A stretch of DNA of 64,000 bases from Microbacterium nanhaiense (GTDB lineage: Bacteria > Actinomycetota > Actinomycetes > Actinomycetales > Microbacteriaceae). Where the stretch lies: NCBI RefSeq assembly GCF_014646015.1, contig NZ_BMMQ01000001.1, positions 471,365 to 535,364 on the forward strand. Direction: 5' to 3'. The position numbers and the translations under genes are program-made. The notes below the pieces were generated by a model. It was not told the DNA's origin and searched no databases. It saw only the letters and a program-made list of their open reading frames with translations. Below are positions 53,383-62,915 of the stretch, piece by piece; position 1 is the stretch's first letter, and every line of letters begins with the position of its first letter.

Positions 53383-54371
53383 ACGCCACCGCGCGTCATC
53401 AGTTCGGCCGCACCGACCTGCCCGAGGAACAGCAGCGCGCGCTCAGGTCCGCCGTGAGGTGGGAGATCTTCACGCTCTGCTACAGCGCCGTCACGATCTT
53501 CCTCGTCGCGATCGTGGTCGGCAACTCGCAATCGATGCGCACCGCCTGGGTCGAGGACATGCTCTCCACCCTCCCGCAGATCGTTTTCCTCATCGCGCTG
53601 CCGATGGTGCGCAAGCGACCGACCACCCAGCACCCGTACGGGCGCCACCGCGCCATGAGCATCGGCCACTTCGTCGCGGGGGTCGCGCTCCTCACGATCG
53701 GCGGTGCGCTCGCCATCGAGTCGGCCCTCGGTCTCATCCGACTCGAACACCCGAGCATCGGCACGGTGAATCTCTTCGGCCACACGATCTGGCTCGGCTG
53801 GCTCATGATCGCCGTCATGTCGGTGATCGTCGTCGGTCCGTTCTTCTACGGGCCGGCCAAGGTGCGCGCGGCACGGACCCTGCACAACAAGGTCCTGTAC
53901 GCCGACGGCGACATGGCGACCGCCGACTGGCAGACGAATGCCGCGTCGGTGATCGGCGTGCTCGGCGTGGGCATGGGGTTGTGGTGGCTCGACGGCGCCG
54001 CCGCCATCTTCATCTCCATCGGCATCATCAGCGACGGCCTCCGAAATACGCGCGTCGCCCTCTCCGACCTGATGGACCAGCGGGCCCTCCGCTTCGACAG
54101 CACCGCTCCGCACTCCGACATCGCGACCATCCTCGGCACGCTCCACGCGCTGCCGTGGGTCGCCGACGCCGGCGTGCGTGCGCGCGACATGGGGCAGGTC
54201 CTGCACATCGAGGCATTCATCGTGCCGAAGGAGGCCGGCGCCGGAACCGAACGCATCGCGGAGGCGTCCGAGCGCATCGCCGAGACCAGTTGGCAGGTGC
54301 AGGACGTCGTCGTCACCCTGTGTGACGAGATCCCGGCGGAAGTCACTGAAAGGATCACCCGAGCATCATGA
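53379..54371 (+). CDS. Cation diffusion facilitator-like transporter with altered metal site
   Basis: 330 residues, CDF architecture: six helices (about 25-215) and a C-terminal cytoplasmic domain (about 240-330). HPYGRHRAMSIGHFVAGVAL and NKVLYADGDMATADWQTNAA are recognisable. In ordinary CDF exporters the helix-5 site is HxxxD and the helix-2 site has paired Asp. Here helix 5 appears as DWQTN (D-x3-N) and helix 2 has EDMLSTLP, so the metal specificity or coupling is probably different. The gene overlaps its neighbours by 4 nt on both sides. Confidence 0.8.
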   Translation: MNATARHQFGRTDLPEEQQRALRSAVRWEIFTLCYSAVTIFLVAIVVGNSQSMRTAWVEDMLSTLPQIVFLIALPMVRKRPTTQHPYGRHRAMSIGHFVAGVALLTIGGALAIESALGLIRLEHPSIGTVNLFGHTIWLGWLMIAVMSVIVVGPFFYGPAKVRAARTLHNKVLYADGDMATADWQTNAASVIGVLGVGMGLWWLDGAAAIFISIGIISDGLRNTRVALSDLMDQRALRFDSTAPHSDIATILGTLHALPWVADAGVRARDMGQVLHIEAFIVPKEAGAGTERIAEASERIAETSWQVQDVVVTLCDEIPAEVTERITRAS

Positions 54372-55354
54372 GCGTCTCACCCCGACTCGGAAACACCACG
54401 CACCGTCTCTTGCCCGACCCCCTCCCCGAGACCATCGGCGACGCACTCGAGCTCGCCGTGCGTCTCGGACAGGAATGGCATGGTCCCGGCGGCGGCCACA
54501 CGCTCACGGAATGGAAGACCCTCGCGGAGATCGCTGCGCACGATCTGCAGCTCGCTCGCGCCATCGAGCCTCACCTCGACGCGGTATCGATCCTGCGGCA
54601 AGCGGGTGAAGCGCCTCCTGTCGACCGCTATGGCGTGTACGCGGCAGAAGGGCCCGCATCGACCCTGGTCGCTCGAAGGTCGTCTGACGGATGGGTGCTC
54701 ACCGGAAGCAAGCCCTGGTGCTCCCTCGCCCAGACCCTCGATCGCGCGCTCGTGACCGCCGCCGACACGGGCGGAAACCGGCTCTTCGACGTCGACCTCC
54801 GCCATCCCGGCGTCACCGTCACCCCCAATACGTGGCACGCGGTCGGACTCACCGACATCCCGAGCGGACCGGTCGACTTCGATGCCGTGCCCGCGCGCGC
54901 GCTCGGCGCACCCGGGTGGTACACCGAACGGCCGCAATTCGCGTGGGGTGGCGCGGGCGTGGCCGCGTGCTGGTACGGCGGTGCGGTCGCGCTCGCCGAG
55001 GACCTTCGAAGTCTGCTCCACGAGAACTCACCCGAGACGGCGCTCGCTCACCTCGGTGCGGTGGACGAGATCCTCGGTGCAGCGCGACTGTCATTGGCGG
55101 AATGCGCGATGCTTGCGGACGCGGGAGCACCAGGACGGCTCCCGGCGAAACGCGCTCGAGGTATCGTCGCGCGTGCGGCAGACGAGGTCATTTGGCGCAG
55201 CGCACGCGCCCTCGGACCGGCACCGCTCGCGCTCGACGAGGCCCACGCTCGGCGAGTCGCGGACCTCGACATCTACGTGCGCCAGCACGCCGTCGATCGC
55301 GAGCGCGCCTCGCTCGGCGCGGCCGCTATCGGGGCCGAAAGCGCGCCATGGTGA
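54368..55354 (+). CDS. Acyl-CoA dehydrogenase-like protein
   Basis: 328 residues, shorter than the usual 380. The flavin-fold landmarks are present: WVLTGSKPWCSLAQTLDRAL (the fold's beta-domain GxK motif), FDVDLRHPGVTVTPNTWHAV, PSGPVDFDAVPA and ARRVADLDIYVRQHAVDRER at the C-terminus, while the N-terminal helical domain is reduced. Whether it is an active dehydrogenase is unclear. In this operon it precedes the PIG-L/methyltransferase fusion and a GT2 enzyme, a trio that I have seen together in unrelated bacteria without an assigned product. ATG 54368 overlaps the CDF stop by 4 nt. Confidence 0.82.
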   Translation: MSVSPRLGNTTHRLLPDPLPETIGDALELAVRLGQEWHGPGGGHTLTEWKTLAEIAAHDLQLARAIEPHLDAVSILRQAGEAPPVDRYGVYAAEGPASTLVARRSSDGWVLTGSKPWCSLAQTLDRALVTAADTGGNRLFDVDLRHPGVTVTPNTWHAVGLTDIPSGPVDFDAVPARALGAPGWYTERPQFAWGGAGVAACWYGGAVALAEDLRSLLHENSPETALAHLGAVDEILGAARLSLAECAMLADAGAPGRLPAKRARGIVARAADEVIWRSARALGPAPLALDEAHARRVADLDIYVRQHAVDRERASLGAAAIGAESAPW

Positions 55355-56640
55355 GTTTCGATGCGGCCACCCCCGGAACGCCAGAAAGGGTATGGGCCGC
55401 CACACCCCACCTGCGCGATCGCCCTCGCGTGCTTCTCGACCGTTACGACGCACTCGTCGTCATCGCCGCGCATCCCGACGACGAGGTTCTCGGAGCCGGC
55501 TTGCTGATGACGGAAGCCGCCGCGCGAGGCATGCCGGTGAGTGTGATCGTCGTCACCGATGGAGCCGCATCCTCGCCCGAACAGGACCTCGCACACACGC
55601 GACGTCTCGAAACGACCGAAGCGGTCGCAATGCTCGCACCCCGTGCCAATGTCGAGTTCCTGGGGTTTCCGGACGGTGCGACGCGTGAGCATCGGGCCGA
55701 GATCGCCGGAGAGCTGCGACATGTCCTGCGCGATGCGGGCCCGCGGACGATTCTGGCGGCGCCCTGGCGCGGGGACGGGCACCGCGATCATCGCGTCATC
55801 GGCGAGATCATGGCCGAGGTCGCGGGGGAGAACACCCTTCTCGAGTATCCGATTTGGATGTGGCACTGGGCCCATCCAGATCGGACTCGACTGCCCTGGG
55901 ACAGGCTCGAGGAACTCCCGGGCGATGGATCCGTCAAGCGTCGCGCTCTCGGCGTCTTCCGATCGCAGACGAGCGGCCCGGAGCCCCTCCTTCGCCCGGA
56001 GATGCTCCAACACTTCGATCGCGACGTCGAGGTGTTCTTCTCCTCAGATCGCTGGCTCGGCGCCGAATACTTCGGAGCCCTCTACGATCGCCGGAGCGAC
56101 CCATGGCGTTATGAGACGCGCTGGTACGAGCAACGCAAACGGGCGCTCACGGTCGCGTCACTGCCACGGCCGCGATATCGTCGCGCGCTCGAGATCGGAT
56201 GCTCCACGGGCGCACTGACCCAGGAACTCGCGGCCCGCTGCGACGAGATCGTCGCGGTGGATCTCGACCCCCGCGCCGTCGAGCGGGTGCGTGCGCGCCG
56301 ACTGGAGGGCGTCAGCGCCGTCTGCGCGGATGCGCTCGAGGGCTTACCGGAGGGACCGTTCGACCTGATCGTCCTCTCGGAGGTCGGCTATTACTGGGGC
56401 GGCTCGGGCACGGCCCGGATCGCCCGCGAGGCCCGAGCGATCGCCAGCGACGACGCCCACCTGCTCGCCTGTCACTGGCGCAGGCCCGTCGAGCAACGCG
56501 AGGGCGCCGCAGAAGCCGTACACGACGTCCTCCGGCGTTCCGGCTGGCGCACCATCGTCGAGCACCGAGAGCCCGACGTCGTGCTCGACGTATTCGGCAT
56601 ATCGGGCGCATCCGTCGCCCAGGAAGAGGGGATCGCGTGA
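55348..56640 (+). CDS. PIG-L family deacetylase fused to a class I SAM methyltransferase
   Basis: 430 residues from ATG 55348 (GTG 55351 alternative). The N-terminal PIG-L (LmbE-like) zinc deacetylase has VVIAAHPDDEVLGAGLLMTE (HPDDE, about 35-39) and the distal His in GDGHRDHRVIGEIM. The C-terminal methyltransferase has motif I in ALEIGCSTGALTQELAARCD (about 272-291) and IVLSEVGYYWGG. PIG-L enzymes remove acetyl groups from N-acetyl sugars or glycoconjugates; the fusion suggests de-N-acetylation and methylation of one substrate. The following GT2 gene overlaps by 4 nt and may supply the glycoside. Confidence 0.88.
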   Translation: MVSFDAATPGTPERVWAATPHLRDRPRVLLDRYDALVVIAAHPDDEVLGAGLLMTEAAARGMPVSVIVVTDGAASSPEQDLAHTRRLETTEAVAMLAPRANVEFLGFPDGATREHRAEIAGELRHVLRDAGPRTILAAPWRGDGHRDHRVIGEIMAEVAGENTLLEYPIWMWHWAHPDRTRLPWDRLEELPGDGSVKRRALGVFRSQTSGPEPLLRPEMLQHFDRDVEVFFSSDRWLGAEYFGALYDRRSDPWRYETRWYEQRKRALTVASLPRPRYRRALEIGCSTGALTQELAARCDEIVAVDLDPRAVERVRARRLEGVSAVCADALEGLPEGPFDLIVLSEVGYYWGGSGTARIAREARAIASDDAHLLACHWRRPVEQREGAAEAVHDVLRRSGWRTIVEHREPDVVLDVFGISGASVAQEEGIA

Positions 56641-57335
56641 TCGAGTGCATCGGCATCGTCATACCCGCCCGCGACGAGGAGGAACGCATCGAGGCGTGTC
56701 TCGCATCGATCCGGGCGGCCATCCAGGCCGTTCCCGTTCCGTGCCATGTCATCGTCGTTGCGGACTCCTGCACCGATACGACAGTGGAGCGCGCCGAGGC
56801 CTTCGGGGGCGTGCACGTGATGACCGTGAATGTCGGCATCGTCGGGGCGGCTCGCGCCCTCGGGGTGCGCCGTCTGCTCGAGGGCACCCGCACGCCCGCG
56901 GAGCGGCTCTGGATCGCGAACACCGACGCCGACTCGATCGTGCCGGAGAACTGGCTCTCGTCGCAGCTTGCGCTCGCCGATGCGGGGTGTGACGTGATCA
57001 TCGGCACCGTTCGTCCGCACGACGCCGAGTACCCCGCCGAGCTATGGCCACACTGGCGGCAGCGGCACCCCGTGGGGCGCGCGAACGGCCACGTGCACGG
57101 AGCTAACCTCGGTGTGCGCGCGTCGGCGTACTGCGCAGGCGGAGGCTTTCCGTCGGCGGAGGAACACGAGGACGTCGCGCTCGTCGAAGCGCTCTCCGAC
57201 TTCCGTGTCGTCGCTTCGGACGAGGCGGAGGTCGTGACCTCTGCGCGCCTCGAGGGTCGCACGCCCGGCGGTTATGCGGCGTTCTTGCGCCGCGAGCGGA
57301 TGCAGCTGATGGGGGATGCTCCCGCCACAGCGTGA
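56637..57335 (+). CDS. GT2 family glycosyltransferase
   Basis: 232 residues from GTG 56637 (GTGA overlap with the previous gene). GT-A fold: IGIVIPARDEEERIEACLAS at the N-terminus, VVADSCTDTTVERAEAF, and the metal motif in IANTDADSIVPENWLS (about 100-115), then VHGANLGVRASAYCAGGGFP and EEHEDVALVEAL. It uses a nucleotide-sugar donor; no transmembrane segment, so it is cytoplasmic or peripheral. It ends the six-gene operon, and its last 233 nt lie antisense to the 3' end of comEC. Confidence 0.87.
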   Translation: MIECIGIVIPARDEEERIEACLASIRAAIQAVPVPCHVIVVADSCTDTTVERAEAFGGVHVMTVNVGIVGAARALGVRRLLEGTRTPAERLWIANTDADSIVPENWLSSQLALADAGCDVIIGTVRPHDAEYPAELWPHWRQRHPVGRANGHVHGANLGVRASAYCAGGGFPSAEEHEDVALVEALSDFRVVASDEAEVVTSARLEGRTPGGYAAFLRRERMQLMGDAPATA

Positions 57336-59553
57336 GGTCGCCCGAGCCGATGCTGACGAGAGCGAGGCCGTCGGTGTCGCTTCGCGCGACGGCGGCCCCG
57401 GATCGCGCGAGCGTGGCGAGCAGATCGGGATGCGGGTGCCCGTAGTCGTTCTCGCCGACCCCGATGAGCGCGATGCGGGGCGAGATCGCGGCATAGAGCG
57501 CCGGGGATTGGTCGCGGCTTCCGTGATGCGAGACCTTGACGACGTCGACGGGGCCGAGCTCGCTGGCGGAGGCGAGAAGCTGCTGCGCGTCCTCGCCGAG
57601 GTCTCCGAGCAGGAGCGTGCTCGGCAGGTCGGGTCCGGAGATGTGGATGACAAGGCTGGTGTCGTTTCCCGGTTCGAAGGCGCGGGAGCCGGCGCGCGGC
57701 CACAGGATCCGCCAGCGCGCGTCGCCGAGGACGCCCGAATGGCCCGCGAAGCCCTCCCGCACGTCGCTCGTCACGGCGCGCGCCTCGTCGAGGTCGCCCT
57801 GCTCCGAGACCGGGCCGTGGATGATGGTGCGCGCACGGCCCTCGAGCGCCGGAACCCCCGTGACGTGATCGGCGTCGAAGTGCGTGAGGAAGGCCAGGTC
57901 GATCTCGTCGACGCCGAGGCGGGCGAGACAGCGCTCAAAGGCCGCGGCGTCGGGGCCGGTGTCGACGACCGCCGTACGGCCCGCCGAGCGCAACAGGACC
58001 GCGTCGCCCTGGCCGACATCGCAGAGTGCGATCGACCACCCTCGCGGGGCGGTGAGCGGGCCCGCGACACCGGCGAGCGCGACGGATCCGGCGCCGGCCC
58101 CCACGATCAGCGCGAGCGCACCCCCGCATGCTTTTCGGAACCACACCGGTCGCACGCGGCAGATCACGACCACGCAGGAGGCGCCGACGAGGGCGAGCAG
58201 GAGGAAGCCGAGCCATCCCTCGCCCCAGCCGAGGCGCGCGGCGGGGAGCGCGGCGAAGGTAGCGGCCGTCTGCGCCACCCAGGCGGCGGGGAGCCAGGCG
58301 ATGGCGGCCGCACCGAGGGCGAGCGGTGGAATCGGCTGCGCGAGGCAGGCGAGCAGCCCCAGGACCGTCGCGATGGGGGCGGCCGGGCCCGCGATCATAT
58401 TGGCCACGACACCGTAGAGGGCGACCTCGGGTGCGAAGAGCACGATGATCGGCCCGCAGACGAGTTGAGCGGCGAGCGGGACGGCGATGCCCAGGGCGAG
58501 GGCGCGGGGGATCCACCGCCCGAGGCCGCGCGCGAGTGGCTCGGCGAGCAGCAGGAGTGCGCCCGTCGCGGCGGCGGAGAGCAGGAAGCCGAACGAGGTC
58601 GCGAGCCAGGGATCCGCGGCGATGAGCGCCGTCACCGCGAGGGCGAGCACCGCCGTGCCCGCGCCGCGCCGACCGAGCAGGAGCGCGAACATGGCGATCG
58701 CGCTCATCGCGGCGGCACGGATCACGCTCGCCTCCGGCGTGACGAGCACGACGAAGCCGGCGAGGACGATCCCCGCGACGGCGATGCGCGTGCGACGCCC
58801 CAGCCGGCACAGCGCGCACCCGGCGTAGGCGAGGCCGACGACGAGGGAACAGTTGCTGCCAGATACCGCCGTCAGGTGCGACAGCGACGAGGCCTTCATC
58901 TGCGCATCGAGCTCGTCGGATACCGCGCTTGTCTCGCCGACGGACAGTCCCGGCAGGAGCCCGCCACCCGGATCCGGTAGACCGCGCACGACGTCATCGA
59001 CGAATCCGCGCCGAAGCGCGCTCGCCACGCCGAAGACGTGCGGCGGCCGCTCGACGACGTCGGCGGAGCGCGCGAAGATCGTCGCGACCGCCGGCTCTCC
59101 CGCATCGGCTGGCTTCCCGCCCCCGGTGATCGTGACGCGTGCGCCCAGATCGAGCCCGTCGGGCGCATCACCCGTGAGGCGTACCGCGATCGTGGCCGTC
59201 GCGCCGTCGATCGTCGCGGATCCGCTGAACCGGACCCCGCCGATGGTCGGTTCGACCTTCGTGGTCACGTGCACGACGAGGTCGCGCACGGGCCCGTCGA
59301 GGGCCTCCGCGACGGTCGCGCGTGCCGGGAGCGCGAGCCACACGCCACTCGCGGCCACGGCCGCCGCGGCGCAGGCGACAGCGGCGAGTGCGAGCACGCC
59401 GCGGCGGGTGAGGAAGGCGGCGACGAGGAGCGCCCCCGCCGCGCACCACACCACGACCGCCGCCGTGCCCGCGATGGGTGGCCACAGCACGACGGCGAGC
59501 GCCGTCGCCCAGGTCGCGAGTGCGACGGGTACGAGGCGCAGATCCCGGATCAC
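57103..59553 (-). CDS. comEC: DNA uptake channel / competence protein ComEC
   Basis: 816 residues from GTG 59553 (overlaps comEA by 4 nt). The N-terminal part with TMs and an OB-like DUF4131 domain is followed by the Competence domain (LTAVSGSNCSLVVGLAYAGC, SVIRAAAMSAIAMFALLLGR) and the metallo-beta-lactamase domain (CDVGQGDAVLLRSAGRTAVV, LTHFDADHVTGV, VKVSHHGSRDQS). The recognisable protein ends at SGDLTLWREH. About 77 more residues, almost all Arg/Pro/Ala, are read from DNA that is the sense strand of the GT2 gene. The true stop may have been lost or shifted. Confidence 0.9.
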   Translation of the reverse strand: MIRDLRLVPVALATWATALAVVLWPPIAGTAAVVVWCAAGALLVAAFLTRRGVLALAAVACAAAAVAASGVWLALPARATVAEALDGPVRDLVVHVTTKVEPTIGGVRFSGSATIDGATATIAVRLTGDAPDGLDLGARVTITGGGKPADAGEPAVATIFARSADVVERPPHVFGVASALRRGFVDDVVRGLPDPGGGLLPGLSVGETSAVSDELDAQMKASSLSHLTAVSGSNCSLVVGLAYAGCALCRLGRRTRIAVAGIVLAGFVVLVTPEASVIRAAAMSAIAMFALLLGRRGAGTAVLALAVTALIAADPWLATSFGFLLSAAATGALLLLAEPLARGLGRWIPRALALGIAVPLAAQLVCGPIIVLFAPEVALYGVVANMIAGPAAPIATVLGLLACLAQPIPPLALGAAAIAWLPAAWVAQTAATFAALPAARLGWGEGWLGFLLLALVGASCVVVICRVRPVWFRKACGGALALIVGAGAGSVALAGVAGPLTAPRGWSIALCDVGQGDAVLLRSAGRTAVVDTGPDAAAFERCLARLGVDEIDLAFLTHFDADHVTGVPALEGRARTIIHGPVSEQGDLDEARAVTSDVREGFAGHSGVLGDARWRILWPRAGSRAFEPGNDTSLVIHISGPDLPSTLLLGDLGEDAQQLLASASELGPVDVVKVSHHGSRDQSPALYAAISPRIALIGVGENDYGHPHPDLLATLARSGAAVARSDTDGLALVSIGSGDLTLWREHPPSAASARGARTPHNRRACDPRGAQRSRPPPRPKRRHGSRRALRRARRPRVPPPTESLRLRSTPTRAHRG

Positions 59554-60149
59554 ACCGTCACCAGTTCGCGTAACGATTCGAGCACGCGCGGCCCGATGCC
59601 CGACACCGCGAGGAGATCGTCCACGGCCGTGAACGGCCCCTCGGCCTCGCGCCACTCGATGATCCGCGTCGCCAAGGCGGGGCCGATGCCCGGAAGGGTC
59701 TCGAGCGTTGCCTCGTCGGCCGCGTTGAGGTTGACGAGCGCGCCCGCGGATCCATCGCCGGCCGCCGCCGGCGGGTCCTCGCCCTCGCGGGGAACGACGA
59801 GCTGCTCTCCGTCCGCCAGCGGGCGAGCGAGGTTGATGGCGGCCGTTCCGGCGTCGGCCGCCAGCCCACCCGCCGCCGTGACCGCATCGATCACGCGCGC
59901 CCCGGAATCCAGGACGTACAGGCCCGGCGCGGCGACGGCGCCCGCGACGTGGACATAGATCTCGTCCGCACCCTGAGCCTCGAACGGCACCTCGGTGGGG
60001 GAGCCGACGACCTCGGGAGGGGTGGAGTGACCGCGCCAGATACCGATCCCCACGGTCACCGCCAGCGCGAGGAGGACGAGGACGATCGCGGCGCCCACCC
60101 CGAGGCGCGCGCGGGGGGACGCGCGCCGGTACGCCTCGAGGTCTGACAT
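59550..60149 (-). CDS. comEA: Competence protein ComEA, helix-hairpin-helix DNA receptor
   Basis: 199 residues. One TM (about 15-38, LGVGAAIVLVLLALAVTVGI), a SLBB-like domain (IYVHVAGAVAAPGLYVLDSG to PLADGEQLVVP), a low-complexity linker and a C-terminal double helix-hairpin-helix (LNAADEATLETLPGIGPALA, then LLAVSGIGPRVLESLREL). It binds DNA outside the membrane and passes it to ComEC. comEA-comEC next to leuS/holA is the normal order in this family of bacteria. Confidence 0.94.
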   Translation of the reverse strand: MSDLEAYRRASPRARLGVGAAIVLVLLALAVTVGIGIWRGHSTPPEVVGSPTEVPFEAQGADEIYVHVAGAVAAPGLYVLDSGARVIDAVTAAGGLAADAGTAAINLARPLADGEQLVVPREGEDPPAAAGDGSAGALVNLNAADEATLETLPGIGPALATRIIEWREAEGPFTAVDDLLAVSGIGPRVLESLRELVTV

Positions 60150-60247
60150 GAGCCCGACGTTAGGCCGCGGTGCCGCCGGCGGCGGGCGAAGGGGATAAGC
60201 CGGGCGCTCACGAGGGCTGTGGACGCGCTGACCCTTCCGACGACACG

Positions 60248-60281
60248 CCGAAGGGCGCCCCGCGAACGGGACGCCCTTCGG
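60248..60281. terminator. leuS terminator hairpin
   Basis: CCGAAGGGCG (60248-60257) pairs perfectly with CGCCCTTCGG (60272-60281), with an inner CCC/GGG extension. It lies 13 nt beyond the leuS stop. No U-tract follows on the minus strand. The rest of the 144-nt spacer to comEA shows nothing else. Confidence 0.65.
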
Positions 60282-60293
60282 AACGGAACGGGA

Positions 60294-62804
60294 TTACTTG
60301 ACGACGAGGCTCACGAGCTTCGGCGCGCGCACGATCGCCTTGACGATCTGCTTGTCGCCGATGAAGCGCAGCACCTTCTCGTCCGCACGGGCGAGAGCCT
60401 CGAGCGCCTCCGGCGTGATGTCGGTGGGCACCTGTAGCTGCGAGCGTACCTTGCCACCCACCTGGACGACCGCGGTCACCTCGTCCTCGACGAGGAGCGC
60501 GGGCTCGGCGGCGGGCCAATCGACGGCGCTCACGCTCGGCGCGTGCCCCAGGATCTCCCACATCTCTTCCGCGGTGTGCGGGGCGACGAGGTCGAGCACG
60601 ACGGCGACGGTCTCGACCGCCTCGCGGACCGCCGGATCCGCGGCGCCGGCGCCCGAATCGATCGTCTTGCGGATCGCGTTCACGAGCTCCATGAGGCGGG
60701 CGACGACCACGTTGTACTTCGTCTGCTCGACGAGGGCCGGCGCATCGTTCAGGAGGTGGTGCGTGACGCGCCGGAGGGCCTTGTCACCGGCGTCGAAGGA
60801 GACGCCGGGCTCCGAGGCGACGTCCTGCGCCGCGCGCAGGGCGCGGGCCAGGAACTTCTTCGCGCCCGCCGTGTGCACGTCGTTCCAGTCCTTGTCGTCC
60901 TCCACGGGGCCGGCGAAGGCGAGCGCGACGCGCACGGCGTCGGATCCGTTCTCGTCGAGCTGCTCCGACACCTGTACGAGGTTGCCCTTCGACTTCGACA
61001 TCTTCGAGCCGTCGAGCAGCACCATTCCCTGGTTGATCAGCGCATCGAACGGCTCGGTGAAGCTCACGTGGCCGAGGTCGTGCAGCACCTTGGTGATGAA
61101 TCGCGCGTAGAGCAGGTGCAGGATCGCGTGCTCGACACCGCCGATGTAGGTGTCGACCGGGGCCCACTTGTCGGCCTCGGCGGGGTCGAAGGCGAACTGC
61201 TCGCTGTTCGGGGAGAGGAAGCGCAGGAAGTACCACGAGCTGTCGACGAAGGTGTCCATCGTGTCGGGGTCGCGCAGGGCCTTCTCGCCCGTCACCGGGT
61301 CGACGGTCGTGACCCACTCGGTCGCGCCACCCAGGGGCGAGGTTCCCTTGGGCTTGAGATCGATGTCCTTCGCGACGGGCAGGGTCACGGGCAGCTGCTC
61401 GGCCGGCACCTTCTCGATGCGTCCGTCTGCCGTGTGGATCATCGGGATCGGCGTGCCCCAGAAGCGCTGGCGCGAGATCAGCCAATCGCGCAGGCGGTAC
61501 TGCTTCGACGCCCGACCGGATCCGCTCTCCGACAGGATCTCGATCATGCGCGCGATCGCATCGGCCTTCGGGAGTCCGTTGAGTTCGCCGGAGTTGATGA
61601 GCACGCCCTCGCCCGTGAGCGCCTCGCCGGTCTCGGCGGGGTTCGGCAGCTCTTCTCCCTCGGCCGACGTGTCGAGCACGACGCGCACGGGCAGGTCGAA
61701 CTTCAGGGCGAAGTCGAGGTCGCGCTGGTCGTGCGCGGGCACGGCCATGACGGCGCCGTGACCGTAGTCGGCGAGGACGTAGTCGGCGGCCCAGATCGGC
61801 AGCCGTTCGCCGTTAACCGGGTTGATGGCGAAGCGCTCCAGCGGAACGCCGGTCTTCTCGCGATCCGACGACTGGCGTTCGATGTCGGTCTGCTTCTGCG
61901 TCTTGTCGAGGTAGTCCTGGAAGCGCATGCGCGTCTCCGGGCTGGCCGTCGCCACGAGTTCGGCCGCCAGGTCGCTGTCGGGGGCGACGACCATGAAGGT
62001 CGCCCCGTGAAGCGTGTCGGCACGGGTAGAGAAGACCGTGACCTTCTCGGCGCGCCCCTCGATCTCGAAGTCGATGTCGGCGCCCGTCGAACGGCCGATC
62101 CAGTTGCGCTGCATCTGCAGGACCTTGTGCGGCCAGCGCCCCTCGAGCTGGTCGAGGTCGTCCAGCAGGCGGTCGGCGTAGTCGGTGATCTTGAAGTACC
62201 ACTGCGTGAGCTTCTTCTTGATCACGGTGGCGCCGCAGCGATCGCAGGCGCCGTCGACGACCTGCTCGTTCGCGAGCACCGTTTGGTCGTTGGGGCACCA
62301 GTTGACCGGGCTCTCCGTGCGGTAGGCGAGCCCGCGGTCGTACATCTGCTGGAACAGCCACTGGTTCCAGCGGTAGTACTCGGGGTCGGACGTGTGCAGC
62401 ACGCGCGACCAATCGAAGGACACCCCGTAGCGGCCGAGGCTCTCGCGCTGCTGCGCGATGTTGCCGTAGGTCCACTCGCGCGGGTCGGCGCCGCGCTGAA
62501 TGGCGGCGTTCTCGGCGGGCAGACCGAACGAGTCCCAGCCGATCGGCTGCAGGACGTTGTGGCCGCGGTGGCGCCAGTATCGGGCGACGATGTCGCTGTA
62601 GAGGTAGTTCGACGCGTGGCCCATGTGCATGTCGCCCGAGGGGTACGGGAACATCGCGAGCACGTACTTGCGCGGGCGCGGATCCTCGTCGCCGCCCGCA
62701 AGGAAGGTGCCGTTCTCATCCCAGTACGCCTGCCACTTGTTCTGGATGGCGTGGATGTCGGGAGCCTGCTCGGCGGTTTCTTCCGGTGCGATGGATTCTG
62801 ACAC
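60294..62804 (-). CDS. leuS: Leucine--tRNA ligase
   Basis: 836 residues from GTG 62804. Class I signatures HMGH in [18 protein letters not shown] (about 56-73) and KMSKS in [18 protein letters not shown]. The zinc-type segment [20 protein letters not shown] with CDRCG and the CP1 editing domain ([35 protein letters not shown]) are complete. It is a bacterial-type LeuRS. The promoter probably uses TACTAT (62863-62868, minus). The leader contains a 6-bp stem TCGGCG/CGCCGA. Confidence 0.98.
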   Translation of the reverse strand: MSESIAPEETAEQAPDIHAIQNKWQAYWDENGTFLAGGDEDPRPRKYVLAMFPYPSGDMHMGHASNYLYSDIVARYWRHRGHNVLQPIGWDSFGLPAENAAIQRGADPREWTYGNIAQQRESLGRYGVSFDWSRVLHTSDPEYYRWNQWLFQQMYDRGLAYRTESPVNWCPNDQTVLANEQVVDGACDRCGATVIKKKLTQWYFKITDYADRLLDDLDQLEGRWPHKVLQMQRNWIGRSTGADIDFEIEGRAEKVTVFSTRADTLHGATFMVVAPDSDLAAELVATASPETRMRFQDYLDKTQKQTDIERQSSDREKTGVPLERFAINPVNGERLPIWAADYVLADYGHGAVMAVPAHDQRDLDFALKFDLPVRVVLDTSAEGEELPNPAETGEALTGEGVLINSGELNGLPKADAIARMIEILSESGSGRASKQYRLRDWLISRQRFWGTPIPMIHTADGRIEKVPAEQLPVTLPVAKDIDLKPKGTSPLGGATEWVTTVDPVTGEKALRDPDTMDTFVDSSWYFLRFLSPNSEQFAFDPAEADKWAPVDTYIGGVEHAILHLLYARFITKVLHDLGHVSFTEPFDALINQGMVLLDGSKMSKSKGNLVQVSEQLDENGSDAVRVALAFAGPVEDDKDWNDVHTAGAKKFLARALRAAQDVASEPGVSFDAGDKALRRVTHHLLNDAPALVEQTKYNVVVARLMELVNAIRKTIDSGAGAADPAVREAVETVAVVLDLVAPHTAEEMWEILGHAPSVSAVDWPAAEPALLVEDEVTAVVQVGGKVRSQLQVPTDITPEALEALARADEKVLRFIGDKQIVKAIVRAPKLVSLVVK

Positions 62805-62862
62805 GGTGGATGGGGCCTATCGATCGAAGCTATTCCCTCGGCGCGGGCGCCGAAGACAGGGG

Positions 62863-62868
62863 ATAGTA
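62863..62868 (-). promoter_or_regulatory. Candidate -10 element for leuS
   Basis: On the minus strand TACTAT (62868 to 62863) is a good -10. GACATG lies 17 nt upstream as a possible -35. Transcription would start near 62856, leaving a leader of about 50 nt with a TCGGCG-CCCG-CGCCGA hairpin. Confidence 0.4.
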
Positions 62869-62903
62869 CAGGTTACCGCGAGAGGCATGTCGCACGTCCC
62901 GAC

Positions 62904-62909
62904 TAACCT
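62904..62909 (+). promoter_or_regulatory. Candidate -10 element for holA
   Basis: TAACCT (62904-62909) ends 6 nt before ATG 62916. The intervening GGAGGG could be a ribosome-binding site only if transcription starts further upstream; otherwise the message is leaderless. Confidence 0.35.
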
Positions 62910-62915
62910 GGAGGG

